A stretch of DNA of 56,010 bases from an uncultured Saprospiraceae bacterium (GTDB lineage Bacteria; Bacteroidota; Bacteroidia; Chitinophagales; Saprospiraceae): the NCBI GenBank assembly GCA_937950315.1, contig CALFDU010000034.1:1-56010 (forward strand). The letters are read 5' to 3'. Under the pieces are notes generated by a model that did not search any database, was not told the origin of the DNA, and saw nothing but the letters and a program-made list of their open reading frames with translations. Both the position numbers and the translations under genes were made by a program. Positions 26,575 to 35,635 of the stretch are shown in pieces; the stretch's first letter is position 1; each line of letters opens with the position of its first letter.

Positions 26575-28265
26575 TGAGATTTTTTATAGTCATATTATCC
26601 ATTATTTTTTTTCTTCCTAGTATGCATTCGCAGGTGTTTTACAGACAAGAAAACAATTTAAATGTTGTTGGTCATTTTGGATCTGATATTTGGTTTGGTG
26701 GCGGAGGAGCAAGCTTTGCTGATTTTAATCAAGATGGTTTGGATGACATGACTTTTGGAACAGAATCTGGTCAAAATATTAAGTTTTTTGAAAATAAGGG
26801 CGATCATTTTGAATTGGTCACTTTCATCACAAATTCATTTGAAAATAGACAAGTAGTCTGGGTTGACTACGACAATGATGGTGACAAAGATTTCTTTGCC
26901 TGTGCGACCGATGGACCCAATCTTTTATATGAAAATAATGGAAATATGTCATTTTCTGACGTAACATCCCAGAGGGGATTGCCCATTGTTACCAAGTTTA
27001 CCTCCGGCGCTACTTTTGCCGATATAGACGAAGACGGATTTCTTGATTTGTATATTTCTCAGTTTGAATTGCCAAATGGCGAAGAGAATGAAATGTGGAG
27101 ATGGAATTCAATAACCAACCAATATGATGATTATACACTAATATCAAATACAGGGAATGGCATAAGAACCACATATTGTGCTTCTTTTTTTGATATGGAT
27201 AATGATGATGACCTGGATTTATATGTTATCAATGACAATGTGAATCATGAGAATTCATTGTACATGAATACTGGTAATGGTTCTTTTATTGATGTGTCTG
27301 TTCCATCCATGACGAATATAGCGATAGAAGCAATGAATGCAGGTATTGGTGATTTCGATAACGATGATGATTTTGATATTTATATCACTGATAGATTTAA
27401 TGCAGTTTTATTTCAAAATAATGGAAACAACACTTTTACCGACGTTACAGTAGCGCAGAATGCTGAAGCAACAGAATGGTCTTGGACAGGTAACTTTTTT
27501 GATTATGATAATGATAGAGATTTAGATCTATATGTAAGTAATGAGATAAGTGGTTTGGTTAATCGTTTTTTTGTGAATGACGGAACTGGTAATTTTAGTG
27601 AACCTTTGGCATCTGCTGGAGGACTTAATAATTCAGACAATATTGCCAGTTATACCAATGCCATTGGAGACTTTAATAATGATGGAAAGCAAGATATTCT
27701 TGTAAGTGGTCCAGGTACTGAAAACTTTAGATTGTATGCAAACCTAGAAGAGAGCGGAAACAATTTTGTAAAGCTTCATTTAAATGGTGTTCAGTCAAAT
27801 ATTGATGCCTATGGTGCCAAAATAGATCTGTATGTGAACGGTATGAAAACGATTACTCAGACACATAGTACTGTTGCATACAATTGTCAAAATAGCGATT
27901 ATATAAATTTAGGAATTGGTCCCAATACTGCGATTGACTCTATTGTTGTCAACTGGCCTTTTGGTTCCAATGAAGATGTTTATTATAATTCCGATATTCT
28001 TATCAACGGAATGAATGAGATAACAGAAGGAGTAAGTGTGGTCAATAGCTATGCTACTCCAATATGTGTTGATAATCACAATGTTGAAGTAAATCCTGTG
28101 CCGAGTCAGACATATGGTACGGCATCTGTCTTAGAATGTAATTCAAATGTTTTGTCAGGGGCAAACGTCTTATTTCAGGCGAAAACGGAAGTAACATTAG
28201 AAAACGGTTTTGAAGTCAAACAAGGAGCAGTATTTGAAGCAGAGATAAAGCAATGTGGAAATTGA
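26571..28265 (+). CDS. FG-GAP/ASPIC (CRTAC1-like) secreted protein, copy 2
   Basis: 564 residues with signal peptide ending SQ. Same order as copy 1: seven Asp-rich loops (first DFNQDGLDD, fourth DMDNDDDLD, last DFNNDGKQD), ASPIC module (NFVKLHLNGVQSNIDAYGA, THSTVAYNCQ), then the shared C-terminal domain ending QCGN. The fourth and fifth loops have Asp for Gly, which may alter calcium affinity. Starts 4 nt before the copy 1 stop. The difference from copy 1 is spread over the whole protein. Confidence 0.85.
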   Translation: MMRFFIVILSIIFFLPSMHSQVFYRQENNLNVVGHFGSDIWFGGGGASFADFNQDGLDDMTFGTESGQNIKFFENKGDHFELVTFITNSFENRQVVWVDYDNDGDKDFFACATDGPNLLYENNGNMSFSDVTSQRGLPIVTKFTSGATFADIDEDGFLDLYISQFELPNGEENEMWRWNSITNQYDDYTLISNTGNGIRTTYCASFFDMDNDDDLDLYVINDNVNHENSLYMNTGNGSFIDVSVPSMTNIAIEAMNAGIGDFDNDDDFDIYITDRFNAVLFQNNGNNTFTDVTVAQNAEATEWSWTGNFFDYDNDRDLDLYVSNEISGLVNRFFVNDGTGNFSEPLASAGGLNNSDNIASYTNAIGDFNNDGKQDILVSGPGTENFRLYANLEESGNNFVKLHLNGVQSNIDAYGAKIDLYVNGMKTITQTHSTVAYNCQNSDYINLGIGPNTAIDSIVVNWPFGSNEDVYYNSDILINGMNEITEGVSVVNSYATPICVDNHNVEVNPVPSQTYGTASVLECNSNVLSGANVLFQAKTEVTLENGFEVKQGAVFEAEIKQCGN

Positions 28266-29968
28266 AAAAAATTTTAATAATATCATTTTTGATGTATTTC
28301 GGACTTACATTGATGGGTCAGGAATTTTATCCGCAAGAAAGCAATCTTGGAGTTTTAGGTGCTTTTGGACTTACTGAATTTGGTGGCGGTGGAGGTATTA
28401 GTTTTGTCGATTTTAATCAAGACGGACTAGATGACCTCACTTTTGGATCTGAGGCTGGAGAAGAGATTTTCTTTTATGAAAACAAAGGCGATCATTTTAA
28501 ACTTGTCTCACCTCCATACGTTTCAGTTCTCGAAGAATCAAAACAGCTGGTTTGGGTGGACTATGATAAGGACGATGACCAAGATTTCTTTGTAACTACA
28601 TTCAATGGAGAAAACTATTTGTTTGAGAATGATGGCAATATGAATTTTGTCGATGTAACTGATGCGCGGGGTCTTGCTAACACAGAGGCAGATACCTATA
28701 GTGCCAATTTTGGAGATCTTGACAAAGATGGTTGGCTGGATTTGTACATTGCACGTTATGGAGAAGAAATTATCGGCGATACAAATTCACTTTATAAATA
28801 CAGTCCGCATGCAAATAAATATATCAACATTACACTTCCGTCTTCAACCAATAATGGATTTAGGGAAACCCTAGCAACTGCATTTTTTGATTTTGATCTT
28901 GATGGTGATTTAGATATTTATGTAGCCAATGATCGATCGATTTTTGAAAATTCACTTTATATGAATTTGGGGAATATGGTCTTTGTAGATGTGTCTGTAC
29001 CAAGCATGAGTAATGGGGCTATTGATGCTATGAATGCCGGTGTATCAGATTATGACAATGATGGTTATTTTGATATTTATGTTACAAATACAAACACATC
29101 ATTGATGTACCATAACAATGGAGACAATACATTTACAGATCAGGCGACGATGTCAAATACTGAATTAAATCGATATTCATGGTGTGGTACTTTCTTTGAC
29201 TATGACAATGATGAAGATGATGATTTGTATGTGAGTAGTGTTTCATTAGGTCCTGCAGTCCCCAATGCCTTTTTTGTAAACCAAGCGGATGGAACATTTT
29301 CTGAACCATTATATTATTCTAATGGATTAGGAGGTATGGATACACTGGACGCATTTACCAATGTTGTCGGAGATTTTAACAACGATGGTAGGTATGATCT
29401 AGCAGTAAGTCGAGACTCTGATTTGGATTTTACCGTTTTTTCAAACAATGATGAAAATGGAAATAATTTCATAAAAGTAAAGTTAAAAGGAACAAATTCT
29501 AATACAGACGCCTATGGAGCATTGATAGAAGTTTGGAATAACAATGCAAAAAGGATATTTCAAAAACACTCTACCGTTGGTTATCAATCTCAGCATTCCA
29601 ATGATATGATATTTGGGATTGGAAGTAATACATCGGTTGATTCTTTGGTAATTTTTTGGCCATACCAAAACGATAAAAGTGTGATTATTGGTTCCGATTT
29701 GTTGATCAATGGAACAAATGAAATTGTCGAAGGCAGTGGAGTAGTAGATAGCTACTTAACGCCGCTTTGTCTAGAAAATCACAACGTGGCAGTAAATCCG
29801 ATCCCAAGTCATAATTATGGGGCAGAGAATATTTTAGATTCTAGCTCATTGATCTTAGATGGCTCCAATGTTTTATTTCAAGCAGTTGATATCATTGAAT
29901 TAGATATAGGTTTTGAAGTAGAGGAAGGAGCAGAATTTGAAGCAGAAATTAATGTTTGCGGAAACTAA
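28253..29968 (+). CDS. FG-GAP/ASPIC (CRTAC1-like) secreted protein, copy 3
   Basis: 571 residues from ATG 28253, which overlaps copy 2 by 13 nt; a TTG at 28262 is an alternative start that would still leave a signal peptide (KKILIISFLMYFGLTLMG). Seven Asp-rich loops (for example DYDKDDDQD, DFDLDGDLD, DYDNDEDDD) and an ASPIC module (NFIKVKLKGTNSNTDAYGA, KHSTVGYQSQ). C-terminal domain ends VCGN. It is closest in loop pattern to copy 2 in the first blade. Confidence 0.85.
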   Translation: MWKLKKILIISFLMYFGLTLMGQEFYPQESNLGVLGAFGLTEFGGGGGISFVDFNQDGLDDLTFGSEAGEEIFFYENKGDHFKLVSPPYVSVLEESKQLVWVDYDKDDDQDFFVTTFNGENYLFENDGNMNFVDVTDARGLANTEADTYSANFGDLDKDGWLDLYIARYGEEIIGDTNSLYKYSPHANKYINITLPSSTNNGFRETLATAFFDFDLDGDLDIYVANDRSIFENSLYMNLGNMVFVDVSVPSMSNGAIDAMNAGVSDYDNDGYFDIYVTNTNTSLMYHNNGDNTFTDQATMSNTELNRYSWCGTFFDYDNDEDDDLYVSSVSLGPAVPNAFFVNQADGTFSEPLYYSNGLGGMDTLDAFTNVVGDFNNDGRYDLAVSRDSDLDFTVFSNNDENGNNFIKVKLKGTNSNTDAYGALIEVWNNNAKRIFQKHSTVGYQSQHSNDMIFGIGSNTSVDSLVIFWPYQNDKSVIIGSDLLINGTNEIVEGSGVVDSYLTPLCLENHNVAVNPIPSHNYGAENILDSSSLILDGSNVLFQAVDIIELDIGFEVEEGAEFEAEINVCGN

Positions 29969-29977
29969 ATACGTAAA

Positions 29978-31702
29978 ATGAAACTAGTAAGCACCATTTT
30001 AGTAAGTATCATGATATTATGTTCTTTGCACGGTCAAGAATTTTATCACCAAAGTTCTGAAGTAGAAGTAGAAGGAACTTTTGGTTTTCCTATCTGGGAC
30101 GGCTGCGGAGGTCTCAGTTGTGCAGATTTCAATGGGGATGGATTGGATGATCTTACCTTTGGAACCGAGCAGGGAGAGGATATTGTATTCTTAGAAAACA
30201 AAGGAGATAGATTTGAATTGGTGGATCCTCCATTTGTTAGCAATATTCATGAAACAAAACAAGTACTTTGGGCAGATTATGATGGGGACGGAGACAAGGA
30301 CTTGATTGCAGCTACCTGGGATTCCTATGTTTACGTATATGAAAATGACGGTAATATGAATTTTACAGACGTGACAAGCGCTGTTGGTCTTCCTTTAACA
30401 ATTAGAAATTCTTTTGGGGTAAATGTTACCGATTTTAATGGTGATGGTTTGGTGGAAATGTACATTAGTAATTATGGTTTGAATCCAGTTTTTGAAAACG
30501 AAATGTATACGTACAATGCCACAACACACGCTTTTGATGATATATCTTTAAGTTCAATGACTGATAATGGCCAAAGACAAAGTTTTACCTCCGTTGTTTT
30601 TGACTTTGATTTAGATGGGGACTTGGATTTTTACATTGCCAATGACAGACCATTGTTTGAAAACACCCTATATATGAATATAGGAAATTTGGTTTTTTTA
30701 GATGTCTCAGTACCTTCAATGACAAACATTACCATCGATGCAATGAATGCAGGAGTAGGGGATGCAGATATGGATGGGGACATGGATATTTATGTAACCA
30801 ATGGAGTATCTCAAGGTGCTCCTTTATCTGCTTACCTCAGAAATAATGGTGTCTCAGGAGGTGGAGTGACTTTTACAGATATAGCTCAGACTAACGGCAC
30901 TGAATTTGATCGTCTTGGCTGGGGTGGAATCTTTGTTGATATTGACAACGATAGAGATGAAGACCTTTATGTTTGTACTTCTTCAACAGATCCCAATGCA
31001 TTGTTTATCAATGATGGAACGGGCAATTTTACTGAGCCTTTGTATGCAACAAACGGAATGCATGGTCAGGATACCCTTACTACCTTTTCCAATGGATATG
31101 GCGATTTTAACAATGATGGATTGATCGATCTAGTTTTGGGTCATGGTTATGTGTCAGATGATTTTAGTGTTTATTACAACCATGAGAAAAATGATAATAA
31201 TTACATAAAACTACATATCGAAGGAACGAGTTCCAATATAGATGCTTATGGTACAAGGATCGTGACATGGATCGACGGAGTGTCTACCATCACAATGAAA
31301 CATTCAACCAATGGATTCATTAGTCAACATTCTGACTATATCAATATCGGTATTGGTAACGCAACCTCAGTAGATTCCCTCAAAATTACTTGGCCTTACT
31401 TTGGCAGCAAAGAAACCATTTATGGTGCAGATATTCTTGTTAACGGAACAAGCCATATCTTGGAAGGTTCTGGAGTAGTGGCAACATATCAAAATCCGAT
31501 CTGTAAGCCAAACCATTCATTGCAAGTAAATCCTATTGCTTCACAAAATTATGGGGCTTCGCAAAATTTAGATAGTCACAGTACCATACTTAGTGGGGCA
31601 GACGTACATTTTCAAGCTGAATCCCAAATTTCCTTGGACATTGACTTTGAAGTGGAGGCTGGGGCAGTTTTTGAAGCAGAAATTGATGAGTGCGGTAATT
31701 AG
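29978..31702 (+). CDS. FG-GAP/ASPIC (CRTAC1-like) secreted protein, copy 4
   Basis: 574 residues, signal peptide ends at HGQ. Seven loops (DFNGDGLDD, DYDGDGDKD, DFNGDGLVE, DFDLDGDLD, DADMDGDMD, DIDNDRDED, DFNNDGLID), ASPIC module (NYIKLHIEGTSSNIDAYGT, KHSTNGFISQ) and a C-terminal domain ending ECGN. It begins 9 nt after copy 3 and ends directly against the convergent hypothetical gene. The four copies are best explained as one operon of diverged tandem duplicates. Confidence 0.85.
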   Translation: MKLVSTILVSIMILCSLHGQEFYHQSSEVEVEGTFGFPIWDGCGGLSCADFNGDGLDDLTFGTEQGEDIVFLENKGDRFELVDPPFVSNIHETKQVLWADYDGDGDKDLIAATWDSYVYVYENDGNMNFTDVTSAVGLPLTIRNSFGVNVTDFNGDGLVEMYISNYGLNPVFENEMYTYNATTHAFDDISLSSMTDNGQRQSFTSVVFDFDLDGDLDFYIANDRPLFENTLYMNIGNLVFLDVSVPSMTNITIDAMNAGVGDADMDGDMDIYVTNGVSQGAPLSAYLRNNGVSGGGVTFTDIAQTNGTEFDRLGWGGIFVDIDNDRDEDLYVCTSSTDPNALFINDGTGNFTEPLYATNGMHGQDTLTTFSNGYGDFNNDGLIDLVLGHGYVSDDFSVYYNHEKNDNNYIKLHIEGTSSNIDAYGTRIVTWIDGVSTITMKHSTNGFISQHSDYINIGIGNATSVDSLKITWPYFGSKETIYGADILVNGTSHILEGSGVVATYQNPICKPNHSLQVNPIASQNYGASQNLDSHSTILSGADVHFQAESQISLDIDFEVEAGAVFEAEIDECGN

Positions 31703-32401
31703 TCATAAATCTTGATGCCTTCCTTGTCCTGTAGCGACAAAATTATAAAAGTCAGTTACCCATAGATTCATGTGTTCTGAATTCAATCCATAGGATTTAT
31801 TGATTTTATCGATCTCAGTCAAGACAGATTCATCCTTCAAAAGCAAGGTTCTAGTCGCCTTCATCAAATTTTTAAAAATATTCGGGTCATGGCTTTTCGG
31901 TACATTCCGTGCCTCGACTTTTATTAAAAATTGGCTGAAATTAAATCCATCATACAAGGGATACTTTTCTGGATAACAAAAAGCCAAGTAGGCAAACACA
32001 AATCGCAAATCCCCATGAAAGTGTGTCGATGCCTTCATGTCATTTCGTTGGACAATTTGTAACATTTGATCTATGTGATGAATAAATCGATTGACTCGAA
32101 GATTAAGATCTTTGTCCTCATTGAGTAAGTCTTTGAAAATAGATCTCATGGTTTCTCTTTCAACATCGATGAGTTGAAGCATCATTTCTTTAGGGAAATA
32201 ATTTTCTCGTTTCCAGAGTCTCAACGACTGGTCGCTTTGGAAGCACTTATCAAACATTTGACGAAAGTCCAATTCCTCTATGTCCCAATTTTCAATAAAC
32301 CCATCCATCACCTGCCACAAGTAGCCTTGATCAAAAGAATCCATTGATTGAAGATATGTGGCGTATTCTTGAAGATTTTGCTGGATTAATTGAACTTTCA
32401 T
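31703..32401 (-). CDS. hypothetical protein, 232 aa
   Basis: I do not recognise this protein with confidence. It has no signal peptide or membrane segment and is mostly helical and charged, with a central aromatic-rich stretch (FVFAYLAFCYPEKYPLYDGF). That stretch reminds me of the PEKYPLY-type region in N-terminal parts of some McrB-like ATPases, but no ATPase domain is here, so the resemblance may be chance. It ends at the base next to the FG-GAP copy 4 stop and is divergent from the lipoprotein gene at 32532. Confidence 0.6.
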   Translation of the reverse strand: MKVQLIQQNLQEYATYLQSMDSFDQGYLWQVMDGFIENWDIEELDFRQMFDKCFQSDQSLRLWKRENYFPKEMMLQLIDVERETMRSIFKDLLNEDKDLNLRVNRFIHHIDQMLQIVQRNDMKASTHFHGDLRFVFAYLAFCYPEKYPLYDGFNFSQFLIKVEARNVPKSHDPNIFKNLMKATRTLLLKDESVLTEIDKINKSYGLNSEHMNLWVTDFYNFVATGQGRHQDL

Positions 32402-32451
32402 AGGTAAAATGTGCCCGAAATGGCCTTTAAATTGATGATCTGTGTTAATAA

Positions 32452-32477
32452 GTTTTAAATCTGCCGCAATTTAAAAC
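32452..32477. repeat. inverted repeat between divergent genes
   Basis: Nine-base arms GTTTTAAAT (32452-32460) and ATTTAAAAC (32469-32477) around CTGCCGCA, located 55 bp upstream of the lipoprotein gene. It may be an operator; AT-rich composition lowers its weight. Confidence 0.35.
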
Positions 32478-32531
32478 AAGCTTTTTGCATCTTTGTATCT
32501 TGTTTAAAATATCTCACGAATCAATCTTTTT

Positions 32532-33119
32532 ATGAATTATACGAGTAATTTTTTAGGGTTTATATTCTTCGCAATTCTATTTGCTGGTTGTGCTGGTTGT
32601 AATGAAGCACCAATACAAATAACAGACAAAAACGAGAAGGAAATTATCCCTCCAAAAACCTATGATAAAAGCGTTCCAGATGCATGCAGTTTGTTAAGCA
32701 CGCAAGAAATTGCAAGTGCCATTGGTATTGATGCGAGCACAATCTCCATCAAAGATGGCTCTAATCTAAGAAGCCTTAATGTGAGATCATGTTTCTTTAG
32801 ATGGGAGCATCGTGGAGTTCCTAATAGTGGTGTATTAGTACAAGCGCAATCCAATCCTCTTCCTGATGATTTTCCCAACTGGAGTACTACCTATATCAAA
32901 TCTAAAATGGAATCTGGAGAGAAGTCTATGGACGGCGAGACCTTCCTATTTCAACCATTTAACGGAGGAGGTATTGAAGGAGCATATAATCACGCTCAGA
33001 GCAAATATTTTTGGCGTATGGATGACAAGTTGATTTATACCATAACGTTTAACTTGGGTGAAGATGAACCAACTCAACTTGCCTGGGCTGAAAAAATTGC
33101 TGGATTCGTAAACAACTAA
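32532..33119 (+). CDS. lipoprotein, DUF3558-like
   Basis: 195 residues. A lipobox is seen in LFAGCAGC, so it is an envelope lipoprotein. The mature part begins with DACSLLSTQEIASAIG, a pattern like the DUF3558/antigen-type start (Cys, then Leu-Leu-Ser/Thr-x-Glu). Two cysteines (ACSLL and RSCFFRW) could form a disulfide. No function is known. It lies 5 nt upstream of recN and probably shares its transcript. Confidence 0.65.
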   Translation: MNYTSNFLGFIFFAILFAGCAGCNEAPIQITDKNEKEIIPPKTYDKSVPDACSLLSTQEIASAIGIDASTISIKDGSNLRSLNVRSCFFRWEHRGVPNSGVLVQAQSNPLPDDFPNWSTTYIKSKMESGEKSMDGETFLFQPFNGGGIEGAYNHAQSKYFWRMDDKLIYTITFNLGEDEPTQLAWAEKIAGFVNN

Positions 33120-33124
33120 GCTGA

Positions 33125-34783
33125 ATGCTCCAAAGGCTACACATTGAAAATTATGCAATCATTGACAAGCTGGAAATCAATTTCCACAAGTCATTGAATA
33201 TCATCACCGGGGAAACCGGTGCTGGTAAGTCGATTATGTTAGGTGCAATCTCCTTGATACTTGGAAAACGTGCTGACACAAAAGTGCTGATGAATAAAAA
33301 ATCCAAATGCATCGTTGAAGCCGTTTTTGATAGGTTATCAAAGAAGACTTTCTCATTCTTGGAAGAAGAAGGTTTTGATACCGATGATGAATTGATTATT
33401 AGGAGAGAAATAAATACTTCAGGAAAATCAAGAGCCTTTATAAATGATACTCCAACTACGCTCAAGAATCTGGAGCGAATTTCAGAAAACCTAATCGATT
33501 TAAATCGCCAATTTGAATTGCTAGACATTCAGCAGGCCAACTTTCATCTTGAAATGATCGATACTTCTGCTGCTATTATTCCTAAAGTTGCAGAGTACAA
33601 ATCCGAGTACTTTGAATACAGAAAAAAGGAGTCTGAGTTAAAACAATTACGTGCCAGCGATGACCAAGCTGCCAAAGAGTTTGAATTTCTAAAGTTCCAA
33701 TTTCAAGAACTCGAAATGTTGGCACTAAATCAAGGAGAGCAGCAAAATTTGGAGGCCGATTTGCAAATTTTGGCAAAATCACAAGACCTTTTGAATCTTT
33801 CTGAAAAGACAAACTTTACGATTTCAGAAGGAGAAAATTCGTTGTCCGATCAAGTAAGAGCATTATCCAGAGAATGGGAAGAATTGTCTGAGCTGAATCC
33901 TAAGTTCAAGACCATTCATGAAGCCTTGATCAATATCGAAAATGAAATGGAAGAAGTCTTAGCTTTAACAAGTGAAGCGAGAGACGCTATCGATGCCGAC
34001 CCAGCCAAAAAGGAAGAAATAGAAGTAAGGCTTAATCTTATTTATAGTTTGTTGAACAAGCACAGATTGAAGGATGCAGAAGAGTTGATTGATCTTCATA
34101 GCACTCTTGATGAAAAGTTATCTAATTACAATTCAAGAGACGAACAGATTTCAAAGCTTGAGAAGGCAGTGGAAGGGATGGAGAAAAAATTGCGTGTAAA
34201 AGCAGAGCAGATTTCAGCTTCAAGAAAAAAGACCTTCAAGCCAATTACCAAAAAGATTATGAAGATTTTGGAAACGCTTTCAATGGGATCTTCTAAAGTG
34301 GAGGTGCATCATGAAAATACAGGTATATTAACAGCAAATGGAATAGACGATATTGAGATATTTTTCTGCGCCAACAAGGGTGGTGAATTGAAACCGATCA
34401 AGCAAGTTGCTTCAGGAGGTGAATTGTCAAGATTGATGCTCGCAATGAAGTCTACGGTAGCCAATCAGATGAAATTACCTACACTGATCTTTGATGAAAT
34501 TGATACCGGGGTTTCTGGTGAGGTAGCCAATAAAATGGGTATTTTAATGAAGGAATTGGGAGAGCATCATCAAGTGATTGTGATTACTCACTCGCCGCAA
34601 GTTTCTGCAAGTGCTCACAAGCATTTCCATATTTATAAGGAAGAAAACAAAAAAAGAGCTTTTACACGGATGAAGGAGCTTAATAATGAAGAAAGAATCA
34701 CCGAAATCGCCAAAATGTTGAGCGGTGAAGCTCCTACAGACTCAGCACTTTCAAATGCGCGTGAATTACTCGATATAGATTAG
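33125..34783 (+). CDS. recN: DNA repair protein RecN
   Basis: 552 residues. RecN is an SMC-like ATPase acting in double-strand break repair. Walker A is GETGAGKS at 29-36, the signature is SGGELSRLMLAMK, and Walker B is LIFDEIDTGVSG; a coiled-coil region lies between. Length is normal for the family. The N-terminus (LQRLHIENYAIID) is typical. It follows the lipoprotein gene and precedes fabI by 47 bp with a separate promoter box. Confidence 0.93.
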   Translation: MLQRLHIENYAIIDKLEINFHKSLNIITGETGAGKSIMLGAISLILGKRADTKVLMNKKSKCIVEAVFDRLSKKTFSFLEEEGFDTDDELIIRREINTSGKSRAFINDTPTTLKNLERISENLIDLNRQFELLDIQQANFHLEMIDTSAAIIPKVAEYKSEYFEYRKKESELKQLRASDDQAAKEFEFLKFQFQELEMLALNQGEQQNLEADLQILAKSQDLLNLSEKTNFTISEGENSLSDQVRALSREWEELSELNPKFKTIHEALINIENEMEEVLALTSEARDAIDADPAKKEEIEVRLNLIYSLLNKHRLKDAEELIDLHSTLDEKLSNYNSRDEQISKLEKAVEGMEKKLRVKAEQISASRKKTFKPITKKIMKILETLSMGSSKVEVHHENTGILTANGIDDIEIFFCANKGGELKPIKQVASGGELSRLMLAMKSTVANQMKLPTLIFDEIDTGVSGEVANKMGILMKELGEHHQVIVITHSPQVSASAHKHFHIYKEENKKRAFTRMKELNNEERITEIAKMLSGEAPTDSALSNARELLDID

Positions 34784-34802
34784 CATAGTTTGATGAATAA
34801 AT

Positions 34803-34810
34803 TATCTTTG
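34803..34810 (+). promoter_or_regulatory. -7 element of fabI
   Basis: TATCTTTG matches TAnnTTTG 20 nt before the fabI ATG; the nearest TTG (34790-34792) is too close to be a -33 box. Confidence 0.4.
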
Positions 34811-34830
34811 AATTTTTAAAGAACAGATCA

Positions 34831-35634
34831 ATGGGAAAGGACTTATTAAAAGGTAAAAGAGGGATAATATTTGGAGCACTTGATGAGCAGTCGATTGCAT
34901 GGCACATCGCTGAGCATTGCGTTGATGAAGGAGCTCAGATTACATTGACCAATGCGCCAGTAGCATTGAGATTTGGAGGACTTGATAAATTGGGCGAAAA
35001 GCTCAATTGTGAGGTAATTTCTGCTGATGCAACCTCCTTGGAAGACCTTGAAAATTTGTTTACCAAATCCATGGAAGTGCTTGGTGGTAAGATCGATTTT
35101 GTACTGCATTCGATAGGAATGTCAGTCAATATGAGAAAGAAAAGAGACTATACTGATATTAACTATGATTGGATGCACAAGACACTTGATATCAGTGCAA
35201 TGTCTTTTCATAGAGTAATGCAGACAGCTTATAAATTGGATGCCATGAATGAGTGGGGTTCTATTTTGGCCTTATCATATATCGCTGCACAAAGGGTATT
35301 TCCTGACTACAACGAAATGGCAGAATCAAAGGCTTTGCTTGAATCATTTGCCAGAAGTTTTGGATACCACTATGCCAAGAAAAAGAAAGTGAGAGTAAAT
35401 ACGGTTTCACAATCTCCTACCATCACAACTGCAGGCAGCGGGGTAAAAGGATTTAGTGATTTTTATTCTTATGCGGATAAAATGTCACCTCTTGGAAACG
35501 CAGATGCTAAGACTTGTGCTGACTTCTGTGTCACACTTTTCTCTGACTATACCAAGATGGTTACCATGCAGAATCTTTACCACGACGGAGGATTTTCCAA
35601 TATGGGAATGGAGCCTGAAGTATTAGATCTGTAA
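34831..35634 (+). CDS. fabI: enoyl-[acyl-carrier-protein] reductase [NADH]
   Basis: 267 residues. Reduces the trans-2 double bond in each round of fatty-acid elongation. The active-site Tyr150, Tyr160 and Lys167 (YIAAQRVFPDYNEMAESK) align with Tyr146, Tyr156 and Lys163 of E. coli FabI. The cofactor region GIIFGALDEQSIAW is FabI-like. The Ser-Pro-Thr following the loop (SQSPTITTAGSG) differs from the classic AGPIRTLAASG, as in other Bacteroidota. It is followed by the CYTH gene one base after the stop. Confidence 0.92.
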   Translation: MGKDLLKGKRGIIFGALDEQSIAWHIAEHCVDEGAQITLTNAPVALRFGGLDKLGEKLNCEVISADATSLEDLENLFTKSMEVLGGKIDFVLHSIGMSVNMRKKRDYTDINYDWMHKTLDISAMSFHRVMQTAYKLDAMNEWGSILALSYIAAQRVFPDYNEMAESKALLESFARSFGYHYAKKKKVRVNTVSQSPTITTAGSGVKGFSDFYSYADKMSPLGNADAKTCADFCVTLFSDYTKMVTMQNLYHDGGFSNMGMEPEVLDL

Positions 35635-35635
35635 A

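Noticed and set aside
24859-31702. The FG-GAP quartet as an assembly duplication.
   Set aside because: The copies differ throughout, including loops, lengths and stops, so they are real diverged genes.
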